Positions 1 to 12,049 of a DNA stretch of 64,000 nucleotides are shown piece after piece. The DNA is from AP-15 sp963716115 (lineage in GTDB: Bacteria; Pseudomonadota; Alphaproteobacteria; ATCC43930; CGMCC-115725). Below the pieces are notes generated by a model. It was not told the DNA's origin. It saw nothing but the letters and a program-made list of their open reading frames with translations, and searched no databases. Both the position numbers and the translations under genes were made by a program. Each line of letters opens with the position of its first letter. The first letter of the stretch is position 1. Location: NCBI GenBank assembly GCA_963716115.1, contig CAVQSZ010000021.1, positions 1 through 64,000 on the forward strand, written 5' to 3'.

Positions 1-55
<55 letters not shown>

Positions 56-107
56 GGGGGCTGGTGGGGTTTGGGTTGGGTGAGGGGTTGTTTGCGGGGG
101 CCGGGCG

Positions 108-226
108 GGCCTGGCGGCGACCTACTCTTCCGCCGCTTGAGCGGCAGTACCATCGGCGCTGAGGGTTTTCACGGCCGAGTTCGGGATGGGATCGGGTGCT
201 TGGCCCCTCGCCATGGCCACCAGGCC
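108..226 (-). rRNA. rrf: 5S ribosomal RNA
   Basis: The minus strand begins GGCCTGGTGGCCATGGCG and contains the conserved 5S core CCCATCCCGAACTCGG, ending in the complementary CGCCAGGCC. The length of about 119 nt fits 5S. It follows the 23S gene after a spacer of about 150 nt that holds short direct repeats of GCGAGGCCCTGGAA. The ends are judged from terminal complementarity and may be off by a few bases. Confidence 0.92.
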
Positions 227-684
227 GGCGCGGCCTCCGCGGGGTTGTGTGTGAGCGGGGGGGAAGGGTCTTGGGCGCAAGGCCCTTTGGGGCGAGGCCC
301 TGGAATGCGAGGCCCTGGAAGGCGAGGCGCGCGGCGGGGCTTTGCCGCTGCGCGCGGCGGTTTTCCTGGGGGGCGTCAAGCGCGTTCGAGCGATTAGTAC
401 CGGTCAGCTGCGCGGGTTGCCCCGCTTCCACCTCCGGCCTATCGACGTGGTGGTCTTCCACGGCTCTCGACGAGACCTGGTTTTGAGGAGGGTTTCCCGC
501 TTAGATGCGTTCAGCGGTTATCCCGTCCGCACTTAGCTACCCGGCGCTGCGGCTGGCGCCACAACCGGTCCACCAGAGGTGCGTCCCTCCCGGTCCTCTC
601 GTACTGGGGAGAGCGCCTCGCAAGTCTCGAACACCCACGGCAGATAGGGACCGAACTGTCTCACGACGTTCTAAACCCAGCTCA

Positions 685-728
<44 letters not shown>

Positions 729-729
729 C

Positions 730-769
<40 letters not shown>

Positions 770-798
770 GACGCCGTCGATATGGACTCTTGGGCGTC

Positions 799-852
<54 letters not shown>

Positions 853-994
853 GCGGGACCACCGGATCACTATGGCCGACTTTCGTCTCTGCTCGAGCCG
901 TCGCTCTCGCAGTCAGGCGGGCTTGTGCCATTGCACTCGACAGCTGATTTCCGACCAGCCTGAGCCCACCATCGCGCGCCTCCGTTACCATTTG

Positions 995-1025
<31 letters not shown>

Positions 1026-1280
1026 ATGCAGGGTCCCGGACCCGGATAACGGGCCGCGGTTAGATGCCAGAGACCATGAGAGCGGTATTTCAAGGTTGCC
1101 TCCACCCCAACTGGCGCCAGGGCTTCACAGGCTCCCGCCTATCCTACACACACGATCCCTAACACCACTGCAAAGCTGTAGTAAAGGTGCACGGGGTCTT
1201 TCCGTCTGACCGCGGGGACTCCGCATCTTCACGGAGAATTCAATTTCGCTGAGCCGGTGTTGGAGACAGCGGGGAAGTCG

Positions 1281-1376
<96 letters not shown>

Positions 1377-1950
1377 GGAGCTTGCACCCCTCCTCTTAAC
1401 CTTCCGGCACCGGGCAGGCGTCAGACCCTATACGTCGTCTGGAAGACTTCGCAGAGCCCTGTGTTTTTAGTAAACAGTCGCCACCCCCAACTCTGTGCCC
1501 CCCGCCCCTGCTTGCGCAAGGACGGGGCCCCCTTCTCCCGAAGTTACGGGGGCATTTTGCCGAGTTCCTTCAACACCGTTCTCTCAAGCGCCTGGGTATC
1601 CTCTACCAATCCACCTGTGTCGGTTTGGGGTACGGTCCATGTCGCCGGCGCTGTTTCCCGGAAGCCCCAGGCCGCCCTGCCAATCCAGTAAGGCAAAACG
1701 GCTTTCGGCCTTCGTCGCGCCCCGGCGGGCTGGGGAATATTAACCCCATTCCCATCGGCTACGGCTGTCGCCCTCGCCTTAGGGGGCCGGCTAACCCTGC
1801 GCGGATTAACCTTGCGCAGGAACCCTTGGATTTTCGGCGTGAGGGTTTCTCACCCTCATTGTCGCTACTCATGTCAGCATTCTCGCTTCCGATGCCTCCA
1901 CAAGGGCTCGCGCCCCTGCTTCAATGGCCTACGGAACGCTCCGCTACCGC

Positions 1951-2395
1951 GTTCAGAAGACAGGGATCAGGAATCAGGGATCAGAACCGCCGCGATGAAG
2001 GCCCTGCAGCATGCGGGCAATCTGCGCGTACTCGCCCCGCCAACGCTCGGCCACATCGGCTTCGACATAGCCCAGGTCGCGGCAATAGAGCGACCACACC
2101 TGCATCTCGTCGGCCGAGCCGACCGCCATCAACAAAAAGCGGCCAAACTCGGCGCGCGACTGACGCTGCTTGCCGAACCCTTCGGCCAGGTTGGCGCAGA
2201 TCGATTTCGACGCGCGCCGGATCTGATCGGCCAGCGCCCATTGCTCGATCCGCGGCAGTTCGAGGCTCGCCCGATGCACCTCCAGCGACAGCCGATAGGC
2301 CCGCCGAAACACCTCGAGCTCCTCCACCCGACTGACATAGCCCGGCATTTCCACCTCGGTTCTGATCCCTGATCCCTGATCCCTGCCTTCTGAAC
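1951..2395 (-). repeat. Helix-45 intervening sequence of the 23S gene with 39-nt inverted repeats
   Basis: A 445-bp block that does not belong to conserved 23S is bounded by arms at 1951-1989 and 2357-2395. The arms are near-perfect reverse complements over 39 nt and are built of CAGGGAT-type heptamers. They would form a long stem in the transcript, the expected RNase III substrate. The interior encodes the IVS protein on the same strand as the rRNA. Confidence 0.9.
1974..2354 (-). CDS. Four-helix-bundle protein (23S rRNA intervening-sequence protein)
   Basis: The 126-residue product has the hallmarks of the 23S rRNA IVS protein / four-helix-bundle family: an N-terminal LEVFRRAYRLSLEVH helix, then LADQIRRASKSICANLAEG, then FLLMAVGSADEMQVW and a C-terminal helix. 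The family is usually 115-130 aa, so it is full length. Its function is unknown; a role in RNA binding or IVS spread has been suggested but not proved. A GTG at 2354 opens the frame and an ATG lies two codons downstream at 2348. The stop codon lies inside the inverted-repeat arm, so gene and stem overlap. It is transcribed only as part of the rRNA precursor. Confidence 0.9.
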   Translation of the reverse strand: MEMPGYVSRVEELEVFRRAYRLSLEVHRASLELPRIEQWALADQIRRASKSICANLAEGFGKQRQSRAEFGRFLLMAVGSADEMQVWSLYCRDLGYVEADVAERWRGEYAQIARMLQGLHRGGSDP

Positions 2396-2458
2396 ACCCG
2401 CAGCTTCGGTGCGCGGCTTGAGCCCCGTTACATTTTCGGCGCCGGACGGCTTAGCTTA

Positions 2459-2516
<58 letters not shown>

Positions 2517-3036
2517 TTGTCTTGGCCTTCCAACATCCTTTCCCACTTAGCCGCGACTGGGGGACCTTAGCTGGCGGTCTGGGCTGTTCCCCTCTCGACG
2601 ACGGACCTTAGCACCCGCCGTCTGGCTGCCGACCTGTACTCGCCGGTATTCGGAGTTTGGTTAGGTTTGGTAAGGCTCGCGCCCCCCTAGCCCATCCAGT
2701 GCTCTACCCCCGGCGGTAACAGCCGACGCTCTACCTCAATAGATTTCGCGGAGAACCAGCTATTTCCGGGTTTGATTGGCCTTTCACCCCTAGCCACAGG
2801 TCATCCCCTGCTTTTGCAACAGCAGTGGGTTCGGTCCTCCAGTGCGTGTCACCGCACCTTCAACCTGCCCATGGCTAGATCACCCGGTTTCGGGTCTGAT
2901 CCCGGCAACTGGCGTCCCCGGATCGCTCCGGAAACAGACGCCCTATTCAAACTCGCTTTCGCTGCGCCTACGCCTAGCGGCTTAAGCTTGCTGCCGAGAC
3001 CAACTCGCTGACCCATTATACAAAAGGTACGCCGTC

Positions 3037-3165
3037 AGTCCAGGGACCAGACGACAGGCATCAGGCATCAGAACTGCTGCTGCAAGGCTCGCGCCCCGCC
3101 CGGCATCCGACAGCGTCGCCGCCATCGGCTCTGATCCCTGATCCCTGATTACCTGATCCCTGAAA
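3037..3165 (-). repeat. Helix-25 intervening sequence of the 23S gene, non-coding
   Basis: About 129 nt interrupt conserved 23S between the segments at about 3001-3036 and 3166-3200. The ends carry imperfect inverted arms (about 3040-3073 and 3128-3164) made of the same GATCAGG/CCTGATC units as the helix-45 insert. There is no ORF inside. The exact junctions are estimated from conserved 23S sequence. Confidence 0.8.
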
Positions 3166-4085
3166 CTCCGACTGCTTGTAGGCATCCGGTTTCAGGAACT
3201 GTTTCACTCCCCTCGTCGGGGTGCTTTTCACCTTTCCCTCACGGTACTGGTGCGCTATCGGTCACTGAGGAGTATTTAGGCTTGGAGGGTGGTCCCCCCA
3301 TCTTCAGACAGGATGGCTCGTGTCCCGCCCTACTCGAAGACCCGGGCGCCGGTTTCCCGTACGGGGCTGTCACCCGCTATGGCGCGCCTTTCCAGACGCT
3401 TCCGGTGCCGACGCCAGGGCCATTGGCCTGCTCCGCGTTCGCTCGCCACTACTGACGGAATCTCGGTTGATGTCTGTTCCTCCGGCTACTGAGATGTTTC
3501 AGTTCGCCGGGTTCGCCTCATGACCCTATGAATTCAGATCATGATCTCCCCAAGAGTCGCCCCTGGGGGAGGGGTTGCCCCATTCGGAGACCCCGGGATC
3601 AACGATCGCTCGCATCTCCCCCGGGCTTTTCGCAGCGTGCCGCGTCCTTCATCGCCTCTCAGTGCCAAGGCATCCACCAGATGCCCTTCATTCGCGCTTG
3701 AGCCCCGGCCTCCCGCTTTGGGGAAGCCAGGAAAATACCGCCGCACGCAGGGGCAAAGCCCCGCTCCCGCATCAGCGGAAACAGCGCCCCCCGCGACCGG
3801 CGGGGGCCCACAAAGCGTCAGCGGCCTCGCATGAAGACACTTCCTTCGGGCCGTCCCCCGCACAAGCCCACAGGCCCGCGCCGAGGCGGCCCGCCTCGGT
3901 CACACACAACCTCTATTCACCCCTCAATCAACCCGCCCCGAGGCCGCCCCGGACCCTCGCCCGCAGCGCCCCCAAAACGAAAACCTGTCTTCCCCGAGCG
4001 TCGAACGCCCCGCCGCCGCAGCCGCATCGCAGCCGGTGCTTTCGGCGTTGCTCGCGCAACGCCTGTCGCAAGTGCGTTGCGACCG

Positions 4086-4161
4086 TGGTGGAGGTGAACG
4101 GGATCGAACCGATGACCTCCTGCTTGCAAAGCAGGCGCTCTCCCAACTGAGCTACACCCCC
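4086..4161 (-). tRNA. tRNA-Ala(TGC)
   Basis: The minus strand starts GGGGGTGTAGCTCAGTTGG, has anticodon TGC in a TTTGCAA loop, a GGTTCGATCC T arm, a closing acceptor strand and an encoded CCA. It lies in the 16S-23S spacer, where alphaproteobacteria have tRNA-Ile then tRNA-Ala in transcription order. Confidence 0.97.
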
Positions 4162-4163
4162 TT

Positions 4164-4232
4164 TCAGGGATCAGAAGACAGGGATCAGGCATCAGAAGTT
4201 CCGATTACTGATCCCTGATGCCTGATCCCTGA
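4164..4232 (-). repeat. Heptamer inverted repeat between tRNA-Ala and tRNA-Ile
   Basis: This spacer consists almost wholly of the GATCAGG repeat. A perfect 17-nt arm pair (4179-4195 and 4215-4231) can fold with a 19-nt loop. The sequence matches the arms of the two 23S intervening sequences, so it is a further copy of the same element without cargo. Confidence 0.85.
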
Positions 4233-4233
4233 A

Positions 4234-4311
4234 TGGTGGGCCAGGGAGGATTTGAACCTCCGACCTCACGCTTATCAAGCGCGCGCTCTAACCAGCTGAG
4301 CTACTAGCCCC
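4234..4311 (-). tRNA. tRNA-Ile(GAT)
   Basis: The minus strand begins GGGGCTAGTAGCTCAGCTGG, has anticodon GAT in a TTGATAA loop, a GGTTCAAATCC T arm and an encoded CCA. Its place between 16S and tRNA-Ala is the normal one. Confidence 0.97.
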
Positions 4312-4401
4312 AAAGGGGTCGGCTCCGCAACCGGAGCGCGCCCCATCCGGGAGCACGCCCGGCCGACGCTCGGAAGAAGGGATGCGCGGACGGCGGCGAT
4401 G

Positions 4402-6051
<1,650 letters not shown>

Positions 6052-6258
6052 CATCCCAGGCCCCAGCCCCAAAAACCGACCGCGCAATTCCCGCAGCCGG
6101 CCCCCAAGGCAGAACCCTTGCTAAAAAGGGCCTCCAAAACGCTCACTAACCATCTTGCGCGAACGTCCGGCGACCCGCGCCGCCGCCCGCGCATCCCTTC
6201 CCATCTTCCCACAATCCCAATCAGCAACCCCAGGAAGCTCCCGCCCCAAGGGGCCGCG

Positions 6259-6288
6259 CTTATAACCCCCCTCCCAGCCCCGCGTCAA
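6259..6288 (-). promoter_or_regulatory. Predicted rRNA operon promoter
   Basis: On the minus strand TTGACG (6283-6288) is followed after 18 nt by TATAAG (6259-6264), then by a GC-rich discriminator (CGCGGCCCC). This fits a strong sigma70 promoter of the kind subject to stringent control. It sits between the soeC stop and the 16S gene and leaves a leader of about 200 nt. Confidence 0.75.
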
Positions 6289-6320
6289 CCACATTTCGGT
6301 CGATTTTCGCCGCCGCCCGC

Positions 6321-7269
6321 TCAGACCGCGTCGGCCCCGTAATACAGGCTCACGGTGTGCTTGGCCTCGGCGAAAAAGAGCCAGCGCTCGACGACGAGGC
6401 CGAGCGCCGCCGCCGCCGCCGCGGCCGCCGGCCGCGATGGCGCCGCCATCGCCGCCGAGGACCAGGGCGACAAGGCTCAGCAGCGCCGGCAGGGCGAAGC
6501 CGGCGAGCCGGGCGAGGCGGCGCAGCCGGCGGGAGTGCTTGCGCGCGATGGCGAAGCCCATCTCCTTCAGCAGATAATTTTCCTCGGTGTGCGGCGCCTC
6601 CAGCAGGCGCACCCGGCCGCGGCTGCCGAGCGCGGTCGCCCCGGCGACCGTGGCGCGCGCCGAGGTGGTGTCGATGAACCGCCAGTAGCCTTCCTTGATC
6701 CACCATCCGGCGAGGATTGCGAGGAGGCTCAGCAGCGCCAGCCCCGGCGCCGCCGGCGCCCACAGGCGCACCAGAAAATGCAGCACGAGGAGCCCGCTCA
6801 TCAGGCCGAGCGCGAGGTAGCCCGGCACGACCCAATGGTTGCGCCATTGGTGGATCGGCTTCAGCGAGGCGTAGATCATGCCGGTGCAATAGACGGTGGC
6901 CGCCGCGAGCGCCGCCGCGGCGATCCCGCACAGGCCGACAAAGCCGCCGGGCGCGCCGCACAGCACCCAGCCGACGCCGAAGATCGCGGCGGGCGGAAAG
7001 GTCAGGACCGCGAGCGCCCCCTCGCGCGACAGCCACGACGAGCGCCATTGCGAGAAGGCGCGCCAGGCCCGCTCCGGATGGCCGAGATGAAAGACCGAGG
7101 AGCCGAGCCCGCCGGCGGCCAGCGCCGCGGCGCTCGCCAGCGCGGCGACGGCGAAGCCCCGGCTCTGCGGCAGCAGGCCCAGCGGGGCGCCCAGCCCGAG
7201 CAGCGCCAGGAGCGCGAAGCCCGCGCCGGACGCGGTCGTGAAAAAGACGATCGACAGCGCCGGGCGCAT
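6321..7269 (-). CDS. soeC: SoeC-like membrane anchor subunit (DmsC/NrfD type), frameshifted near the 3' end
   Basis: This is the integral membrane subunit that passes electrons between the quinone pool and the iron-sulfur subunit. The protein opens with MRPALSIVFFTTASGAG and shows about eight hydrophobic segments. It includes the FHLGHPERAWRAFSQWRSSW loop and a C-terminal VERWLFFAEAKHTVSLYYG, both typical of DMSO-reductase anchor proteins of the Soe type. The last part is in another frame, so a single-base shift lies between about 6400 and 6450 in a run of GCC/GGC units. The stop at 6321 belongs to the restored frame. It follows soeB after 25 nt and is the last gene before the rRNA promoter. 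The shift is more likely a sequence error than decay, because the terminal motif is conserved. Confidence 0.8.
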
Positions 7270-7294
7270 CGTTTTGTCCCTCGGGTCGCCGCGG

Positions 7295-8043
7295 TCAGCG
7301 CGACAGCAGCCGGTCGACCCAGCGCAGCAGCCGCTCGCCGGGCGCAACCGGCGCGGCCGCCGCCGCGGCCTCGACGGCGGGCCGGCGCGCCATGCGGTCG
7401 CGGCGCGGCGGCAGGTACTTGTTGACCGGCTTGTAGCCGAGCTCGGGCAGCAGATCGGCGCCGCGGCGGCGCGCCACCAGCTCCGAGACCTCCGAGTTCG
7501 GGATCGCCGAGATCGCCGAAATGCCGGGCGTTGACCGGGCAGACCATGACGCAGGCGGGCTGGCGATCCTCGGGCGGGAGATGCTCGTTGTAGATGCGGT
7601 CGATGCACAAGGTGCATTTCTTCATCACGCCCACGTCCTCGTCGAACTCGCGGGCGCCGTAGGGGCAGGCCCATGAGCACAGCTTGCAGCCGATGCAGAT
7701 CGCCTCGTCGACCAGCACGATCCCGTCCTCGGCGCGCTTGTAGGAGGCGCCGGTCGGGCACACGCGTGACGCAGGCGGGCTCCTCGCAATGCAGGCACGA
7801 GCGCGGGAAATAGACCGTGCGCGCGCCCTCGCCCTCGCCCTCCTCGAAGGCGTGAATGCGGTTGAACCACACCCCCCAGGCGCCGGCCCCGTAGGGGTTG
7901 AAGTCGGTCAACGGCGCCATGTGGCCGCCGCTGTTCCACTCCTTGCAGGCGGTGGCGCAGGCGTGGCAGCCCACACAGATGTCGAGGTCGATGACGAGGC
8001 CGAGCTTTTTCTGGCCGGGCCGCGGCTCGGGCAGCGAGGTCAT
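7295..8043 (-). CDS. soeB: SoeB-like iron-sulfur subunit (4x 4Fe-4S), two frameshifts
   Basis: This is the electron-transfer subunit, with four cysteine clusters of the DmsB type: CVGCHACATACKEWN at the N terminus, CLHCEEPACV in the middle, then CIGCKLCSWACPYG and CTLCIDR. The frame is lost twice. Near 7757 an extra base splits VT from VCPTGASYKR. Near 7499 an extra base precedes NSEVSELVARRG. Each restored frame continues the expected family sequence, ending LLRWVDRLLSR. The gene overlaps the 3' end of soeA by 4 nt and is followed by soeC. Confidence 0.82.
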
Positions 8044-10939
8044 GCCCCCTCCCCCTTTTGCCCGGCGCGCGCGCCGTAGCGCAGGATCGCGGGCGGCGCG
8101 GCGAGCCCCGGCGGATGCCCGAACGGGGCGAACTCGGGCATCGTCGCGCCGGCTTCGAGCGGCGCGGCCTTGTCGATGCGCACCCGCAGATCGTACCAGG
8201 CGGCCTGGCCGGTGACCGGGTCGGCATTGGCGTAGTCCCAGCCGCCATCGGCCGGCAGCAATTCCGAGATCAGGTGGTTCAAGAGAAACCCCTTGCGGAA
8301 CTCGGGCGAATCCGGGGCGAGGTTCCAGGCCCCGGCCCGCTTGCCGATCGCGTTCCAGGTCCACACGGTGTCGGGGTTGACCCCGTCCATCAGCCGGGTC
8401 GGCACGCGGATGCGGCCGTGATGGCTCGACAGCCACACCCAGTCGTCCTCGGCGAGGCCGAGCGCCCGCCCGGCCGCCCGGTTCACAAAGAGGCGGTTGT
8501 TGCCGAGGATCTGCCGCAGCCACGCGTTCTGCGAGTGCCAGGAATGGTACATCTGCATCGGGCGTTGCGTCAGCGCGTGCAGCGGGAAGGTGTCGCGGTC
8601 GATCCGCGCCTCCTCGAACGGCATGTACCAGAACGGCAGCGGGTCGAAATAGGCAGCGATCCGCGCGCGGTGCGCCTCGCGGCGGCTGGACCGCGCCGTG
8701 GCCCTCGGCGGCGAGCCGGAAGCGCTGCAGCGGCTCGACATAGAGCTGCAGGACGATCGGGTCGGCCCGGTCGATCATCCCCATCTCGACCGCGGTGTCG
8801 AGATAGGCCCGGTTGGCGTGCTTGAAGTAGAGCTGATCCTCGGGCAGGCGGTGCTTCCAGAAGCAGCCGTTGGCGATGTACGCCTCGAGCTGGCGCGGGT
8901 TGGGCGCGCCGCGCCCGGCCCGGTCGCCGTCCTCCCCGCGCCAGCCGCCGAGCGGCCCCACCCCCGGCCGGCGCTCGTGGTTGACGAGGTAGTCGGGATA
9001 GAGCCCGGGGTAGCGCGGCCCGCCCTGCGGCGTCACAAAGCCGGGCAGCCCGAGCCGGGCGCCCATTTCGATCAAGACGTCCTGGAACGGGCGGACATCG
9101 CGGTCGGGGGTCAGGATCGGCTGGCGGATCGCGTCGCCGGGGCCGTCCGGCCCGCCGATCGGCCGGTCGAGCAGCGAAATGGCGTCCCAGCGCTCGAAAT
9201 AGGTCGTGTCGGGCAGGACGAGGTCGGCGTAGGCGACCATCTCGGAGTAGTAGGCGTCGGAATAGATGATCCGCGGGATGCGGTATTCGCCGGTCGCGGC
9301 GTCCTTGTCGGTCAGCATGCGCATCGTCTCGGCGCTGTTCATCGCCGAGTTCCAGGCCATGTTGGCCATGTACATGAAGAGCGTGTCGATCGGGTAGGGA
9401 TCGCCCTTCCAGGCATTGAGGATGACCATCTGCATCATGCCGTGGGCGGCGATCGGGGCCTCCCAGGAGAACGCCTTGTCGATCCGCGGCGGGCCGGCCG
9501 TCGGCGTCGACGATCAAATCCTCGGGCGACATCGGATAGCCGAGCGGGATCCCCGGCAGCGGCTTGCCGGGGACGACCTGCTCGGGCTTGCCGGCGGGCT
9601 TCGGACCCGGCGGGCAGGGCTTGGGATGCGGCGATTTGTAGCGCCAGCCGCCCGGCGCGTCGATCGTGCCGAGCAGGATCTGCAAGAGGTGCAGGGCGCG
9701 GCAGGTCTGGAACCCGTTCGAATGGGCGGAGATGCCGCGCATCGCGTGCAGCGACACCGGCCGCCCGCGCATCGTCTCGTGGCGCCGGCCGGCCCAATCG
9801 GTCCACGCCACCGGCAATTCGATCTCCTCCTCGAAGGCGACGCGGGCGATCTCGGCGGCGAGCCGGCGGATCGTCGCCGCCGGGACGCCGCAGGCCGCGG
9901 CCACCGCCTCGGGCGCATATTGCGGATCGAGACAGCGCTCGGCGACGAGCTGGAAGACCGGCACGGCGCGCCGGCCGTCGGGCAATACCGCATCGCCGAC
10001 GAGGCGGGCCTGGACTCCGGTCGCGGCGCTGCTCGCCAGCGCGCCCGAGGGCTCCAGCACCAGGGGCTCGCCCGCTTCGTTGCGGGCGAAGAGCCCGTGA
10101 TCGGCGGCCCCCGGGGCCTGGATCACCAGCCAGGCGGCGTTGGTGTAGCGGCCGAGGTAGTCGACATCGATGCGGTCGGCCCGCAGCAGCTCGTGGATCA
10201 GCGCCAGCACGAAGAGCCCGTCGGTCCCCGGCCTGATCCCGACCCATTCGTCGGCGATCGCCGAATAGCCGGTGCGCACCGGATTGACCGAGACGAATTT
10301 GGCGCCGCGACGGCGCAGGCCCGACAGCGCGATCTTGATCGGGTTCGAATCATGGTCCTCGGCGACGCCGAACATCATGAAAAAGCGGGTGCGCTCCCAA
10401 TCGGGCTCGCCGAACTCCCAAAAGCTGCTGCCGAGCGTATACATGCCGGCCGCCGCCATGTTGACCGAGCAGAAGCCGCCATGGGCGGCGAAGTTGGGGG
10501 TGCCGAACTGGGCCGCCCAATAGCCGGTCAGGGATTGGCTCTGGTCGCGGCCGGTGAAGAAGGCGAGCTTTTTCGGGTCCGCCGCACGGATCGCCGACAG
10601 CCATTCGACCGCGGTCGAGATTGCTTCCTCCCACTCGATCTCGCGGAACTCGCCCGAGCCGCGCTCGCCGACCCGCTTCAGCGGCTTGGTCAGCTTCGCC
10701 GGCGATTGCTGCTGCATGATGCCGGCCGCACCCTTGCCGCAGATCACCCCGCGGTTGATCGGGTGGTCGCGGTTGCCCTCGATGTAGCGGATGGCGCCGT
10801 CCTTCAGGTGAACCTTGATGCCGCAGCGGCAGGCGCACATGTAGCAGGTCGTGCATTTGACCTCGTCCGCCACCACGGGCGAGGTGTCGACCCGCTCCTT
10901 CGGCGAAAAGTAGTCGCGCAGCCGCTCAACAAAGCTCAT
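8040..10939 (-). CDS. soeA: SoeA-like molybdopterin subunit (probable sulfite dehydrogenase), two frameshifts
   Basis: This is a catalytic subunit of the DMSO-reductase family. The N terminus has the 4Fe-4S ligands in CTTCYMCACRCG (Cys29-39) and VICGKG (Cys67). It is followed by stretches typical of cytoplasmic SoeA, such as FFTGRDQSQSLTGYWAAQFG, GFCSVNMAAAG and FGVAEDHDSNPIK. The restored product is about 965 aa, the normal SoeA length. One extra base near 9485 and one missing base near 8697 break the frame; the three pieces join into one continuous family protein. There is no twin-arginine signal, consistent with a cytoplasm-facing enzyme. With soeB and soeC it should oxidise sulfite to sulfate and reduce quinone. 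A related thiosulfate or polysulfide substrate cannot be excluded. Confidence 0.82.
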
Positions 10940-10971
10940 CTCGTCTCCTGCTCAACGCATCCTCCTCGCCG

Positions 10972-12031
10972 TCATTGGGCCTTGGCGGGCGAGGCGTCGC
11001 CCTCGACCAGCAGCCCCGCCTCGCGGTAGAAGCGCCTTGCCCCCGGATGCAGCGGCGCCGACAGCCCCTCCAGCGCGTCCTCGAGCCGCACCTGCCTGCC
11101 GATCAGGCTGTGCGCATCGAGCAGGCGGCGCGCCGCCTCGCTCCACAACGCCTTGGTGACGGCATAGACCAGCTCGTCGGGTAGATCGGCGGTGACCACC
11201 CAGATCGCGTGAAACCCGATCGACGGGGTCTCGGCATCGACCCCGGGATAGGATCCGGCCGGGATCGTCGCGCGGCGATAGAGGCCGTATCGCTTCTGCA
11301 TCCGCGCCAGGACCTCGTCGTCGATCGGGACGAGCCGGATCGGGGTCGCGGCGGCGAGATCGCGCACCGCCGGGACCGGGACGCCGCCGATCAGGAAAAA
11401 CCCGTCGATGGCCCCGTCCTTTAGCCTGGCGGCGGCGGCGCCCGGCCGCAGGAACTCGGCGATCAAATCGCCTTCGGCGAGCCCGGCCGCGGCCAGAAGG
11501 ATGCGGGCGTCGACGAGCGTCCCCGAATCGAGCTCGCCCAGCGAGATGCGCCGACCCTTGAGGTCGGCCAAGGTCTTGATCGGGCCGGCGGCGCGCACGA
11601 CCAGCTGCAGCCGCTCGGGAAACAGGCTGGCGATCGCGCGCAGCTGCTTGATCGCCGCCTCGCCGGCGAAGACGCTCGGTTCCGGCATAGGCCCAGCCGG
11701 CGATGTCGGACTGCGCGATGCCGGATTCGATCTGGCCCGACGCGATCATCCGGATGTTGTCGACCGAGCCCTGCGTCGCCTGCGCCACCGCCACCAGCCC
11801 CGGCACGCCGCAGCTGCCGCCGCGCTCGCAGGGCGGCGCGCCGGGCGGCTTGGAGATCGCGCCGGCGATGACCCCGGCGATCTCGAAGAAGCTGCCGCCG
11901 GTGCCGGCGGCGCCGATGCGGAAGAACTGCGCCTCCGGCGCATCCGCCGCCGCCGCGGCCGTCGCCAGCGCGAGCATCAGGCCGACCGCCCGGCCCAAGC
12001 CGCGCCGGCGGAGGCCAGAAGCCCACGACAT
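10972..12031 (-). CDS. TAXI-family TRAP transporter solute receptor, one frameshift
   Basis: This is a periplasmic substrate-binding protein of the TAXI type. After a signal peptide (GLGRAVGLMLALATAAAAAD) comes the signature FFRIGAAGTGGSFFEIAG, then GLVAVAQATQGSVDNIRMI and a second domain with LADLKGRRISLGELDSGT. The frame shifts near 11690, after IAGWAYAGTE; the downstream part continues the same family. The restored length is about 350 aa. It starts the minus-strand transcript that continues into soeA after 32 nt. No TRAP membrane subunits are present nearby, so transport is unproved; a sensing role is possible. Confidence 0.78.
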
Positions 12032-12032
12032 C

Positions 12033-12049
12033 GTCTCACCGGGTGAGAC
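12033..12049. promoter_or_regulatory. 17-nt perfect palindrome next to the TAXI gene start
   Basis: GTCTCACC-G-GGTGAGAC is a perfect 8-1-8 inverted repeat one base upstream of the ATG at 12031. Its position could make it a repressor operator or an mRNA hairpin masking the ribosome site. No factor can be named from sequence alone. Confidence 0.4.

Noticed and set aside
6121..9438. A single 1105-aa minus-strand ORF
   Set aside because: It is a chimera of soeA, soeB and soeC pieces created by frameshifts, and its end runs past the true soeC stop into the rRNA leader.
8040..10939. Selenocysteine read-through or programmed frameshifting in soeA
   Set aside because: The breaks are plain indels without slippery sites, in-frame TGA or SECIS-like hairpins.
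9416..11029. A 537-aa plus-strand ORF opposite soeA
   Set aside because: Shadow of soeA, with no recognisable motif.
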